DNA from: Stagonosporopsis chrysanthemi
Taxonomy: Eukaryota; Ascomycota; Dothideomycetes; Pleosporales; Didymellaceae
DNA: 64,000 nucleotides
Reading direction: 5' to 3'
Assembly: GCA_022560025.1 (NCBI GenBank)
Contig: JAFISE010000103.1
Coordinates: forward strand, 1 to 64,000
Shown one piece after another: positions 45,649 to 57,265 of this stretch. The notes under the pieces were generated by a model that was given only the letters and a program-made list of their open reading frames with translations, was not told the origin of the DNA and did not search any database. Each line of letters opens with the position of its first letter. The first letter of the stretch is position 1. A program made the position numbers and the translations under genes.

Positions 45649-46714
45649 GTTTTATTCGCTGTTCGTAATTCGTGGTAGTGTTACTGGTGTTCTGTACCCT
45701 TAGGAAGCTGTTTATATACGCACAAGTCTGTGATGAGCTCACAGTCACAGTTGATGAGTTTGATAGTAAGATTACGGTGAAAAATGCTGACGGTCAATTT
45801 AAAGAGTTGTTGCATAGTCATAGTGTATCTCTTCGCCAGGCGAGATTTCACATCTTCGAAGGACGTGAGTGGGGAGTGGACAGCGGTTACTGCGCTGTTT
45901 TGCACTAGCAGGCAAGACACATTCAATGCCACGTCTTGCGAAGCTTGAATGTTACAGATCCATTAGCGAAGGAAAGCACGTCGCCGTTTCTCCTTCACAG
46001 TCTCCGCGATGATACCATTTTGAGCCTTTAAGTTGATGGCAAAGAAATTGATTGTCTCCATACTCTCTTCCGTTTCTCTGGGGCCAATGTGACAGCCAAG
46101 CTGTAACCACGTGGCATAGATCACATGATATTCTATTGTAGCAGGCACTGCCCGGTGTGGGCAAGTGCACTTACCTCTGAGCTGAGGGCTCCTGTAGACG
46201 AACATCATAACATCACAACACGAGAACAGATAGCAATACAAGCGTTGACCCGCAGCACCCGCTTGACACTGCTCACGCAGTTACACAAGCATTCTCCGCA
46301 GCCTTGCTATTGCACGAACCATGCTCAGACGTGTTATACTCTCACCGAACCAAGTAAGGGTCAGATGGAGGGAATGGTATCCCAAGGGAACGTCGAGTGC
46401 AGTCACCTTAGCGTACTCGATGCCTCTTGACTGCTTTCTATACAAGCATAAATGGTCAGACGTTGTCTCGATGACATCATCGCTGCTTCCCTAACACCAC
46501 ACTTCGGGTGCTCAGATTGGTTTGATTTAGCTTAATTTCTCGTTGCATAGTGATTTGAATACTTCCGCAAAAGCTCGAAGGTAGAGTCCGCTTTGATCAA
46601 ACGCATGAGGCAGCTTCTCGTCGGCGACGCCGATGATCGGACCGCGCACGAACGCCTGTCTCGGTAACCGGACATGGTGTTCTACTTACGGCTCGATAAA
46701 CCACAAGTCCACGC
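45649..46714. other. Intergenic, ~1.07 kb
   Basis: Divergent upstream region between the small orphan (-) and the Zn2Cys6 regulator (+). AT content is somewhat higher than in the left half of the window. Only short, unconvincing ORFs. Confidence 0.5.
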
Positions 46715-48195
46715 ATGTCTCTGGGACCGCAGTGTTGGGCTTGTCGATGGCGACGCGTGCGATGCGACTCACAGCAGCCTGACTGCTCGAAATGTGTACG
46801 AAAAGGTCTGCCATGTCCAGGATACTCAACCACCAGACCGCTGCAATGGAGGCACCGCATCGCAGTACCGGGGACTATCATACAGTCATCGTCTCCGTCC
46901 AATCTTCAAGCGCTGTCAGAGGGCGATGTTGCGCCTTCATACGTTATTTATGACGCGTTGACTTACTGTGTGTTCCCCGGCACCAATTTCGCCTCCTTTA
47001 ACTTATCGAGCGAACAGACAATGCCGTCGTTGCTCCTGACCTCGCTGCCGACGGATCATCGTCAATCTACGACATCGATATCTCGAAATGGGCAGGGTTC
47101 AACGTTTCGAAAAAGCATCTCACACTGTGCCTTGTTACACTTCATAGAGTGGTACGAAAGTATGGAGATGTGGCGCGCAATCAGACCCTTTTTCACTACC
47201 ATCAAGTATACGCAGCTGAGATACTGAGCCGCAAAATCCGGACCTCTTGTCACTCTGGGCCGAACCTGGAGTTATTCGAGGATGTGAGCCTATTCTTCTT
47301 CTCCCAAATACAAGCAAGCGCGTACGACGCATGGAAAGCTCATTTGACCGCCGCCAAGACGCTTTTCAACCTATGGGGCGTCGACGCACTGATGGGAAAC
47401 ACCGACTACGAATTCTTTTTGTGCCACCTTGTGTTAGCTGACATCTTTGGCACTTCGATGGCGCCAACATCTCAAATCTCAGCTGCTGATATCAGCCAAC
47501 ACAACACGTATTTAGACTTACTTGGGCGCTTCAGTGTCGACGTCTGCAGTACCATGGTGCCAATACCAGAGGCTATTGTCCGAACCACAGCAGCGATTAA
47601 TATGACAAGAGTCGCCACATCCACGTCAAAGTCACACGCTCGAACGGGCGAGCAACACCATACACCATCCAAGTCAGCCATCATCGAGTCTCTGCAATCT
47701 TTTGACTCTGTAGACTGGGCGCTGCATCGACCACGCCACACGTCCAGCCAAGCCGTCAGCTGGGCACTTCTCGCTACTTGCTTTCAATCGGCCGCCATCC
47801 TCTACTTCGTACACTGTTTCAATGCGGACATACCAGTAGTCGATGGAGGCTTAGTTGTTGGTGGTCGCGACCTATTCTACAATCGATTAAAGAATGCTAT
47901 ACGCGAACTTTACCACCTGAAGCGGTGCGGCGGAGTGCTATATAAGTATGTTCTGTGGCCAATGGTTGTGGGTGGTGTCGAAGCAGTCATGTGCAATGAC
48001 GAACAATACTTGCGGTTCTTGTGCGAGTTGCTGGAGCAGACGACCATCGACCTTGGAACGCTATCTATGCGAGAAGCATCTGTCTTTCTCGAAGAGCTCT
48101 GGGCTAGCAATAACCGACGGGTTGCCGAACACCCAAAGGAACCCACAACGAATTGGGACACGATCTTCGCCCGAGCACCCTTGTTTCTAATGTAA
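46715..48195 (+). CDS. Zn2Cys6 fungal transcription factor
   Basis: Two exons, 46715-46967 and 47018-48195, give 476 residues. The binuclear zinc cluster starts at once: Cys7, 10, 17, 24, 27 and 34 in CWACRWRRVRCD...DCSKCVRKGLPCPGY. The 50-base intron joins SYVIYDALTYY to NAVVAPDLAADGSSSIYDID and moves to the frame of the long C-terminal part, so the two open frames are one gene. The rest (LCLVTLHRVVRKYGDVARNQ, EFFLCHLVLADIFGTS, YKYVLWPMVVGGVEAVMCND) has the helical layout of the fungal-specific regulatory domain (Fungal_trans_2-like). It would bind DNA with CGG half-sites in the nucleus. Its position next to two flavin enzyme genes suggests a pathway regulator, but no target site was identified. 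Confidence 0.85.
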
Positions 48196-49400
48196 GCGCT
48201 AAAGTAATGGCGAGTGGTCTGAAATGCGCTGGTGGAGGTGCGTACAGAAGCCGTTTTTGTTCACTCAAACACGATGGGCGAACCACAACTTGCTGCTGAT
48301 CCCAATCTCACGGGAAGTGGATGTAGACGTCGTTTCAAGCATCGACGTTGTCGAGGATCTCAAGCCAGGGCGAGGTTGCGACGGCAGTGATAGATGTTTT
48401 AAAATCTAGAGTTAGCGAGGCCGAAGGTAGAGTAGGGTTGCTGCATTGATTGCTGCATTGATTGCTGCATTGAATGCTGCAGAGTGAAATTAATTACGAC
48501 GTTGGAAGTGCAAGCTTTTAGGACTGTCAGAGTCAAGCTTGCGTGGTCGTTGATGCCATTTTATGTGATGTCCGTTCGACATTACCAGCTACAAGTGCCA
48601 ACACAGTCCAGCTGCGACGAGTTCAACTATTTCGTATTGCTCGCAAGATCACAAATCACAGTACCTAATGTTTTTGTGAGGAAAGATCATGCTCTAACAG
48701 ACATAACGAGGTTGTCCCGATATATGCTGACCAGGAAACCGGTGAGACAGAAAGATCTTATGCAAGATTGACAGTACCAACCGATACACTGATAGAAGAA
48801 TCCACTACCTCAGTGTGGAAAATAGGGGTGGCTACTACCAGGTCATCAGGCATTTCACAGTCCAGTGAATATCGTAGTGGGGACGTGGGCCCTCCTCCAA
48901 AAACAGCTGGCAATGCAACAAATCCATATACCATATGGGTACCACCAATTTATGCTTGACCTTAGCTTGACACTATAGTCTTCGGAACAGTCGCCCTAAA
49001 ATTGCAATTTCTGCACACGTACGCGCCTGTGGCTGGAGCATGATCAACATGCTTTATCCACTCGAATACGGTCTAATACGCTCAGATACGCTCAGATACG
49101 CACCTGAGCTAGTTAGTTACACCGTGCACGGCCATAAACACTTGACAAAGGCAGAAAACTCGGTCTCGACGTGAAATTCTGATTGACAGGACTTGACCCA
49201 CTGCGATGGTTCTCTGTAAAGCTCCTTTCTTACGGGGCGACCATGACGCTAGCCTGGCAGTTACGATCCACTGAGCACTGGCGACGCTAATGAGCACGTA
49301 AAATATAAAGCATGCGACAGTCTCGAGATCATGTTTGGCACATCAAACTTTACTAGTTTTGAATTCCGCTTCCCTATATCGTTCTTCCAGGTTGCCAACT
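48196..49400. other. Intergenic, ~1.2 kb, with small tandem repeats
   Basis: Holds three tandem copies of TTGCTGCATTGA at 48438-48473 (plus a partial copy) and a doubled TACGCTCAGA near 49076-49097. It must include the promoter of the flavin oxidase gene. No ORF with coding character. Confidence 0.55.
48438..48473 (+). repeat. 12-base tandem repeat, three copies
   Basis: Three exact copies of TTGCTGCATTGA followed by a partial ATGCTGCAG. A minisatellite-like tract ~0.24 kb past the Zn2Cys6 regulator stop. Confidence 0.9.
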
Positions 49401-51308
49401 ATGCGCTCTTATCTTTTGCTACCTGCAATTGCAGGAGCAAGCGCTATCCCTCTTCAATCCGGTCCATCCTGCAAGTCAACACCCCACGACTCCTCCTGGC
49501 CCTCCGCGGATGATTGGGCCTCCCTCAACTCTACCATCGACGGATCCCTGATTCGATCGGTGCCCGCAGCATCTGCATGTTGGTCTGGTAACCCATTTGG
49601 CTCGACCATTTCTTGCGAGACTGCAACAGAGAAGTGGTTCAACGGTACCTGGCACTCTCAGCAGCCGGAATCAATCGACTACCCAATCTATGCCAACAAC
49701 ACTTGCCTTCCGAAAGATGCTTCCGGTTACGTAGCCGCAAAGGGATGTAGCAATGATGCATTCCCACAGTACATCGTCAATGCGACACAGGAGGCGCACG
49801 TGGCATATGCGGTCAAATGGGCTTCTGATCGCAATATCCGTGTAGTTGTGAAGGGTACTGGCCATGATTTGAATGGCAGGTGAGATTCACATCTGGCGAG
49901 CATTGTGATTGTGTCTGACCCCAACTTCAGGTCTAGTGGCGCATACGCTCTCTCAGTCTGGACACGCAACTTCAATGGTCTGAATCGTGTTCAAAATTGG
50001 ACGCCTTCAAACAGCACAAACACCACTGCAGAAGATGCATTCGTGGTCGGAAGCGGTCAGCAGTGGGGCAATGTCCTCAATTTCGCTTTGGACCAAGGTC
50101 GTTTCGTGACTACTGGTCAAGACCCCAGTGTCGGCCTTGGTGGTTACATCCAGGGTGGAGGCCATGGGCCGCTGTCTCGTACTTACGGTCTGGCATCGAA
50201 TCAAGTCCTCCAAATGACTGTTGCTACCGCAACCGGAGATGTTCTTGTTGCCAACGCAGAACGGAATCAGGATCTTTTCTGGGCACTTCGCGGTGGTGGT
50301 CCAGGACAGTATGGAGTGGTAACCGAATATGTCATCAAGCACTACCCGGCTCCCAGTAACGTTGTTTTCGGAACCCTTACGATCAAACCCCGTTTTGGAA
50401 ACAATGCAAGCCACGAAGCATCCTGGAAGACGGTTGCAGCATACCTCAAACACCTCCCGAATTTAATGGACGCGCAGCTCGCAGGCGCAGCAACTGTAGC
50501 AAGCGGGATTTCAGCTCCTAAATTCTTTCCTGATCTTGCATCGCAGCAACCTTTTGATGGCATCGCCCTCAACCAAGTGTTCTGGGCTTTCAATACTACA
50601 GAGGAGGCGATGACAGCACTACTATTGCCTATGCTCGAGGAGCTAAACCCTGGTAATAGCACGAACAGTTCGGTCGCTGTGTCTTTCAGCGCTTCTACAT
50701 TCGAGGACTACCCATCCTTCTACTCCACCATCTCGGGCGACAACGCAGCTGGAAGCGAAAGTGTCACTTCTTCTCGTCTCCTTGGGCGCCATGAGCTCGT
50801 TGATACACCACAATCGGATGTGGTGAATTATCTTAAGATTGCTTTGGCTAATCAAAACGCCACGCAAGGCACATATGCCACCATTGGTTTGCAAGGTGGT
50901 CCTGGAGTACGAGATCAGCCTGAGGAGCGTTGGGGTGCTCTGCATCCCGCTTGGCGCTCGGCATACCTGCATTTCATTGCTACCGGCGCAACCGTGGACT
51001 CTGTGGCTGCTGGTAGCCCCAAGAAAGCGCTTGAAACTGCAGCAAAGTATTACGAAGAAGTCAAGGAGCCGATATGGAGGGAATGGGCGCCAGACAGTGG
51101 TGCATATATGAACGAGGCAAACCCCTTCAACAAGAACTTTGCAAAAGACTACTACGGTGAGGGATACGAGAGGTTAAGGAGCATTAAGGCGAAGTACGAT
51201 CCAGCCGAAAGCTTGTTCGTTCTGGCCGGTGTTGGAAGTGACGGCTGGAATTACGACCTCGATACTGGTAAGCTGTGTCGCACTCAGACCGGTACAACGG
51301 TGGCCTAA
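49401..51308 (+). CDS. Secreted FAD-linked oxidase, berberine-bridge-enzyme type
   Basis: Two exons, 49401-49879 and 49931-51308, give 618 residues. MRSYLLLPAIAGASA is a signal peptide with likely cleavage near residue 15-17; an ATG 22 codons upstream would hide it. The FAD_binding_4 domain runs from YIVNATQEAHVAYAVKWASD through VVKGTGHDLNGRSS, where the His is the likely covalent flavin site, to GGYIQGGGHGPLSRTYGLAS and LFWALRGGGPGQYGVVTEYV. The BBE C-terminal segment is EANPFNKNFAKDYYGEGYER then LKAKYDP-like KAKYDPAESLFVLAGVGSD. Many N-x-S/T sites fit secretion. Such enzymes oxidise sugars, alkaloids or fungal metabolites with O2; the substrate is unknown here. The canonical second covalent Cys is not evident (GGYIQGGG has none), suggesting single His attachment. 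Convergent with the monooxygenase. Confidence 0.88.
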
Positions 51309-51457
51309 GCAGTAGGTACGCCTTTGCGGGCGAGTAGGAGATGTTTTAGATGCTTCGAATTCATAAATCTACGTAATTTTGATACATGAATACAAAAAGT
51401 AAACGTAAAGTTATGAATTCGAAGATCTGTCTTTACTTCTGTCATACTCGCTAGAAT

Positions 51458-52705
51458 CTAGTTTGGTGCCACATATTCGTTGATCGTGGGGGCAGTAGCA
51501 AGATCAAGCTGGATACCAAACTGCCCTGTCGCCTGTCCAAAGCTTTCCTTAACCGCAGCACTTCCGTACTCACGCATCTCTTTCTCATAGGTTGCTGTCA
51601 CTCCTTCCCAGCTGTCGCCCTTGCCTTGCACCCAGGCTTCACCAATCAGCCTACCGAGCAGATCTGAGTCTCTTACGGCTGTGTTTGCACCGTTGCCTCC
51701 GGCAGGTGTCATTGCATGAACAGCATCGCCAATAACCGTGATGCGTGGCTCGTTGGGCCACTCCGGTACACCCTCCGGACTTGAACATGTAATCTTCCAG
51801 AATGCTGCTTCGTCTTCGACCATGTTATCAAATAGCGGCTTAATCCGCTCATGCCAATGTGCAGTCAATGACTTTGCGATCTGTGCAGCTGGCTTGCCAG
51901 TGATGGTGTAGTTGTTGTTAGGCGCGTTGATAACACCGGGACTTCCTCCTAGGGTCCATCCGAAGTTAATATCTGGGTTGTCCATGTCGTTTGCTCTCAC
52001 ATTTGTGATGATAAAGACTTTACCGCCGTCTGGTTGAGTGGTATCGTCAACCATGCGGAAGACACCTTCTCCAAGCTGCTTGAAAGCGGCTGTAGGTGCC
52101 TGCCCGTGGATGCCTCTCGACCCGAGATCGAAGACCTTGATCGCGCCGTTCGATAGCTGTCCTGCAACCGCACTTCTCACACCTTCGCCACCAACTAGCA
52201 TACTCCCCTCCTCGCTCTTGCTCCCGTCCCGGAACACCAAGCGTACGCCATGGTCAGTCTTCTCATACCCAGTCACGTGGTGACTCCATCGTACATGATC
52301 CTCCAGTCCTTCCAAGAATATTTTGCGCATGTCCCCACGACTGATGCCAACCACCTTGCCGCCTCGACTTGTCAGTACCTCCTTGCTGACACTTGGCGCA
52401 TCAGTGCCCAGAGTCTCGCCCGTCAGAGGATCTATTGCTGCAAATCCTGCGCCACCAGTTTTCCCGCAGGCATCGTAGAACCTCTCAAATCCCTCTGGTC
52501 CGAGCACCGACTCTATTGCGTCGAGGCCCGCTGCTGAAAGGCGCAGACGATATCCTTGTGCACGGAACACAATCGAGGCATCACGTTCGAAAACAAGGAA
52601 CGGTATTCTTTGACGGTGTAGGGATCGTGCAAACAGCAAAGCGGCGATGCCGGCGCCAGATATCAAGATCGGCTTTTGTGTTGATGTGGAGCCCATTGTG
52701 GTCAT
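51458..52705 (-). CDS. FAD-dependent aromatic-type monooxygenase
   Basis: A single-exon gene of 415 residues, start MTTMGSTSTQKPILISGAGI; an upstream in-frame extension to 52846 has no conserved content. The FAD motif is ISGAGIAALLFARSLHRQR, then FERDASIVFRAQGYRLRLS, GISRGDMRKIFLEG, and the ribose-binding VIGDAVHAMTPAGGNGANTA (GD motif with the usual ...AVRDSDLLGRLI). The middle 'DG' motif reads LVGGEGVRSAV, with Glu where group A flavin monooxygenases normally have Asp. This family hydroxylates aromatic or polycyclic substrates using NAD(P)H and O2. Convergent with the BBE-type oxidase (150 bases between stops), which suggests, but does not show, a common pathway. Confidence 0.88.
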   Translation of the reverse strand: MTTMGSTSTQKPILISGAGIAALLFARSLHRQRIPFLVFERDASIVFRAQGYRLRLSAAGLDAIESVLGPEGFERFYDACGKTGGAGFAAIDPLTGETLGTDAPSVSKEVLTSRGGKVVGISRGDMRKIFLEGLEDHVRWSHHVTGYEKTDHGVRLVFRDGSKSEEGSMLVGGEGVRSAVAGQLSNGAIKVFDLGSRGIHGQAPTAAFKQLGEGVFRMVDDTTQPDGGKVFIITNVRANDMDNPDINFGWTLGGSPGVINAPNNNYTITGKPAAQIAKSLTAHWHERIKPLFDNMVEDEAAFWKITCSSPEGVPEWPNEPRITVIGDAVHAMTPAGGNGANTAVRDSDLLGRLIGEAWVQGKGDSWEGVTATYEKEMREYGSAAVKESFGQATGQFGIQLDLATAPTINEYVAPN

Positions 52706-53507
52706 GAAGCGCAACGTTCGTTGGCGGTCAAGAGAGCGTTTGTTCAGTGTGAGCACAGAACAACAAGAGGAAAAAAGTGCGTGTCGAATTAGATACATAC
52801 ATGATTGTCTCAAAGGAGAGTATTGTAGAATTGCTTTATGGCACACGCGATGCTGCTGATGGATGTCGTCAGTAGCCTAATGTGGGGGCGTGGGGGTGAT
52901 TTGCAAGCCATCGGCCCCGCGAACTGGGACATCCGAGCGCTTTGTCATCGACCGTGTTTCGCACCGAACGCTCACCTGTTCTAGTGTTCCGATGGCGAAT
53001 ATGGTTTTGTCTCCCCTGTGGATGACAGTAAGTCAGTTTCTGTGTACGATACATGCAATGACAATGGGTCTCTAACGAAGGCTTACCAAATCTCCTCTAG
53101 AAAGCAAAGTGATAAGTTTCAGTACACATATGGTCGTCATTTTTAACGTGATTTCCCAAATATAGAGCAGGAATAATCAATATCCAACTATACCCATTGA
53201 CTAAATGGACCAGATCATGGCAGGAAGTGTTGATAGGAGGACTGATGAAATGTTGGGGTTCTCCGAAGAGGAATTCGCCGCAGTCATAGCCCGTCTGACG
53301 AGCTTGGCCTGTCAATTATCATACATGAACAGGGCGAGAGTAAACCGCAGGTACGTGCGGGGGTTTAGCAAACAGTCAAGCGATAATCAGGTGTTGTTGA
53401 CGATGCGGAATCCTGAGCGGGTGAGGTTGAGGTGTGAGCTGAGGGTATAAACGCAGAAACATCAATGCTCGTGTGGGGTACGTATTATACGACTACTATT
53501 CAGCTCT
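52706..53507. other. Intergenic, ~800 bases
   Basis: Promoter of the monooxygenase gene and 3' end of the rhodopsin-like gene. An 81-codon plus-strand ORF at 53205-53450 exists, with no family or supporting context. Confidence 0.5.
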
Positions 53508-54715
53508 CTATTTTCTGCTAGCAATATCCACGCTCTGCTCCACCTCTCTTGTCACATTGATTCCGCCGGCCAGGATATGTTCTTCACTATTCGAATCCGA
53601 GATCGACCTGGCCTGCACTGCGCTTGCCATCCTTGACTTACTTTCGCTCAGCACAACCCATTCCTCGTCACTTCTCCCGGGCCTCAAATTTGTCGTTCGC
53701 TTTGCATAGCTGGCTCCAGGCGTATTGTGGGCCGCGGAGTCCCCGCCAAGGTTGAAGATGCGGCGGAAAAGAGGACGTAAGGTTGCAACGCAACCGACGA
53801 TTACACCGACACCATTCTCAGCATACCCCCAGAGTACGACGTTGGAGATGCCGTATAAATACTCGTCGGTGTTGGTGAGGTTCACTGTATAGACAAGACG
53901 GATGCAAGCGGATAAACTGGCCCTGTGGTACGTTTGTTATTAAAAGGTCTCTAATCCTCAATGAAAGTGGACCTACAGCGCTCCAAGTCCAAGAATAACA
54001 CCAACAGAAAGCTTGGCATTGCGATTGAGTTGGACGTTCCAGAGAAGTGGCACCGGCAGAAGGGCACAGAACCAATCTGTGACGATGTTGACTGCGGTCG
54101 TGGCGTAGTAAATGTCCGCAAGCGTTTGTGCTGGGTTACACTTTCCACCCCTGATCGAAGTGTCCCACGCGTATTCCACTGGCCTGCAGTGGAAGATAAT
54201 GTACAGCAACGCAATAAGGTTCATAGTTGTGAACATCGCCGACACAGCGTACAGACTATAGATGTAACTGGGCCGGTTTGAAGCGATGCGGATCAACATG
54301 AATGAGATGCTCAGCTTGATTGGAATTATGGCTGCACAGTAGAAGACCTCGAAGAAGAAAAAGTACTGCCGAGCGTGTCAGTGAATGCTAGCATCCCCTT
54401 TGATTCTGCCTACCTGCATGCCGGTCTTCCCCTGTTCTTTATCAAGTCTGGACTGGTGGACACCGATGCCGTTGTATGCGCCACCAATGCAAGCAGCAGT
54501 CAATGCTGCAAAAGGCAGCTGAACTGTCAGTACCCTGCCTTCACAGAAATTGCGTTGGGACTCACTATCGCTACTGTCATAGACCAGTCGTCTATGCCAA
54601 ATGATCCACTGCGTACTCTGGTGTAGACGCGCAACACAAATGTGATCACTGCGATGGTCGCAAGCGCGATCACTGCTGCAGCAAGTTGGGAAGCATGATC
54701 ACCGTAGTACACCAT
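53508..54715 (-). CDS. Fungal rhodopsin-domain (Pth11-like) integral membrane protein
   Basis: Four exons and about 350 residues with seven predicted helices. Exon 1 (from 54715, MVYYGDHASQLAAAVIALAT) gives helix 1 then RVYTRVRSGSFGIDDWSMTV, the classic start of this family. After introns near 54570-54530 and 54414-54366 come LPFAALTAACIGG, YFFFFEVFYCAAIIPIKLSI, FTTMNLIALLYIIFHCRPVE and NIVTDWFCALLPVPLLWNVQ (family motif DW..A.LP...LW). A last intron near 53978-53922 leads to LASLSACIRLVY, NVVLWGYAENGVGVIVGCVA and LRPLFRRIF, then a cytosolic tail. The W-x-x-x-E-x-G and LRPLF motifs are typical. These proteins, including Magnaporthe Pth11, are proposed plasma-membrane sensors. No N-terminal CFEM Cys domain is present. 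Confidence 0.85.
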
Positions 54716-57265
54716 GCTGGAAGACGGGACCTCGAAGTCTGGGGCACGAGAGCGGCGCAGGCGAGTCGAACATACAAAAGAGATCGGACATAAATGGGTT
54801 CTAGCGAGGTGCCACTCAAACTGTCATAAGATTGCCAGTGGGTCGTCAATCCTGTTGGTGGGTCGAGTCTGACATCCGAGGCAGGGGACACCAAGTCCTA
54901 TAAGAAACCAGGATTGACGCTCGTTCCGTGAGACGTTGAAGAGGCAAAATCATGACGATCCATGCAAGAGCCATAATTGCGCGAGCGCCAAGTAGAGGGC
55001 TGTAAAATAAGGACCCATCGATGACAGGGTCCCCACACCAGTGGGTCATGGTTGGCCACAAGGACCCTGCCGACCATCCGATCTGCCCTTTTGGGTTTTT
55101 TTTTCCATATTTGCAGCCATTTCGAGACAAGAGGCATTGTTTCTTTTGCGATCTTACTGCTCAAAATCTCCTTATGGCAGTAGATTCTAGGGGTCTGTGA
55201 CTCTTTCATAACTCAGTATGCTTTCACGGGGGTTCGCGAACCGTTCCGGCGGAAGATCTACAGGGTGATGGCTTTCAACTCCTTATTGCTCAGGGTCTCG
55301 AGAGGAGAGGTACTTAGCGTAGCGAACTGAGCATCTTGGCCTCGTATCTGTTGTAGTATAGATCGAGAAATTTGAGGATGCTCTGAAAGGCGGTACAAGA
55401 GCGCCACAGGGACACCTGATAGGGTGTTCACTCGCTTTGCCAGCGCAGAGCGCCTTCTACACCAGGCCCAAAGCAGAGGCCGAATCTGCTTCAATTTACA
55501 AGATATGCTGTGGTAACGCCGTCTGCGCCAGATGAACCTCTTTCAGTCTATTTTGATCTGCAATCGGAAGATGTGGTTAACAGGGTCGTGCGGGCCGACT
55601 CAAAGACTTCAGGTGCTTGTCCAACCTGGCAACTTTTTCTTCATGACGCTGCGGTTTAGTAGCTTATCGGTTGGCTGACGGGCAATAGTCGCTTAACTTT
55701 CTCCATGTTAAACTGCGCAGCGGTGTGTTATGGGACGTAAAGCGGTATTGATCAACGCAGAAGCTGTCACAGTACCTCACGAACGGACCAGGTAGTGCTG
55801 ATTGGGGGATAGCCAAAAGGGTTGACGTCTGGTCTCGCCCAACAGTGTACAAAGGCTTGTGGCACAACTGGAGTCTTGACTAAACACTCCGTATTGCCTG
55901 CATTGCCGGTGGAACCTTGGATTAGATCTTAGAACGATATGTTTGCCTGAAAGAGATGCGGAGGTATCGATCCGAGTCTGCATGGGTATACCACAAACCT
56001 GTAACGTATCGGTCGTGGAGAGTAGTCTCAAGGCACAATTTATGAAGAGAAAAGGAGACTTCTGGCAGGGGATGCTGGTGAAGCTAAGTGCGCGCTCAGA
56101 CTGACGTAATCGCCACTAGTGATGTTCCAGATGCTCGAGCAAGAGCAAGTTCATTCGTCCATATCACTGTACCTTGCAATTACTTCGTAAAAAGTCCCAG
56201 TCAGACTTGAGTCTCGCTTATAATCCACGTGCGCAGCGATGATGTGTGCCTCATCTTGTAGATCGAACACTGCCATCAACATAGCCTAACACCTTCAAAA
56301 GATTCCGTCATTAACAGGGCATGCAGCTGTTCACTTGTAGACGCCATCAGATACTTAAGGTTTGGTTGATAGCAATCGGTGTATACCAACATGTGCTTTC
56401 GGGTACATAGCAGCAGCTTAAGCGCCCCCCCTAGCGGGTGACCGGCTCGATTTCCCCGGCACGGGAATAACGCCAAGGAATCCCCCCCCCACTCAAGCAG
56501 CGAAGCTTAAACGATTCAAGGCTTCGCATGACGGCTCGGAGCCTCACACCTCATCCGGCTAACTGGCCAATCAGCAAGCGAAGGATGTGGGCGGCTACCT
56601 ACACCCGCGATAACGCAGTTGAAACAGACGGGAACCAACCTTTTTTTGACGAATTTTGCGACTCAATTGTTGAATTCGCGTGGAGATGGCGAGGGGGTGG
56701 GGCGGTGACGACGGCGCCGCCCGCTGTCAGCAGGAGTTTGTTGAGAGTAGCTTTCGGCCGAGGGTTTGTCTGGAGGCAACCTCGATACGGCTTCGGTTAA
56801 CTTGATTGTGTCTAAATGAGCGGATTTACGAATCGCATTGTCAATGCCCCTCATCTTTCCCATTCACAAGGATTCTGAGAACCTCAACCCACAAAAAAAA
56901 CCAGCTTCCCCTGCCCAAGTTACCCGCGCAAGATCCGGCGATCGGCACTGTGTGCCTCGGTCCACCAGTCTCAGTGAGCAGCGCTGCGAGCCCAGCAGAA
57001 AACTCAACAGGTGGCCGTATGATTCAATGGAATGAGAAAAACGTCGCCAACTTACTCAAGTGGATGTCTGCCAGTGGCACTGCACAACGCTAAAGAGTAG
57101 GAGAGATGGTTATGGAAGTGAGGCTTTCCGAGGTCCGCGGAGCATATGAAACGTTCGTCAATTTGAGAGATGAGGAGGTCTGCAAGGTAATGATTTCGAC
57201 CGGTCAATTACTAAAAGCCATTCAAAGAAGGTGACAGGGTTCGTCTTGGCCGTCTTCACAAATAT
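54716..57265. other. Gene-poor stretch of ~2.5 kb
   Basis: The upstream region of the rhodopsin-like gene and 3' flank of the GH31 gene. No ORF is convincing. Two things stand out: a CCAAT word on the plus strand (GGCCAATCAG, ~56565-56574), and ~57018-57230, where the plus strand reads GGRMIQWNEKNVANLLKWM, a stop, then MEVRLSEVRGAYETFVNLRD, which looks like a broken or unspliced coding fragment. C/G runs occur at 56425-56431 and 56482-56490. Confidence 0.5.

Noticed and set aside
46715..47227. Two separate genes at 46715 and 47149
   Set aside because: A 50-base GT...AG intron at 46968-47017 joins the two frames, and the coding character of the second frame begins well before its first ATG.
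53205..53450. 81-codon plus-strand ORF
   Set aside because: Short, no recognised motif, and it lies between two minus-strand genes in their flanking sequence.
46715..54715. Secondary-metabolite gene cluster
   Set aside because: No backbone synthase, transporter or P450 gene is present, so I report only a loose association.
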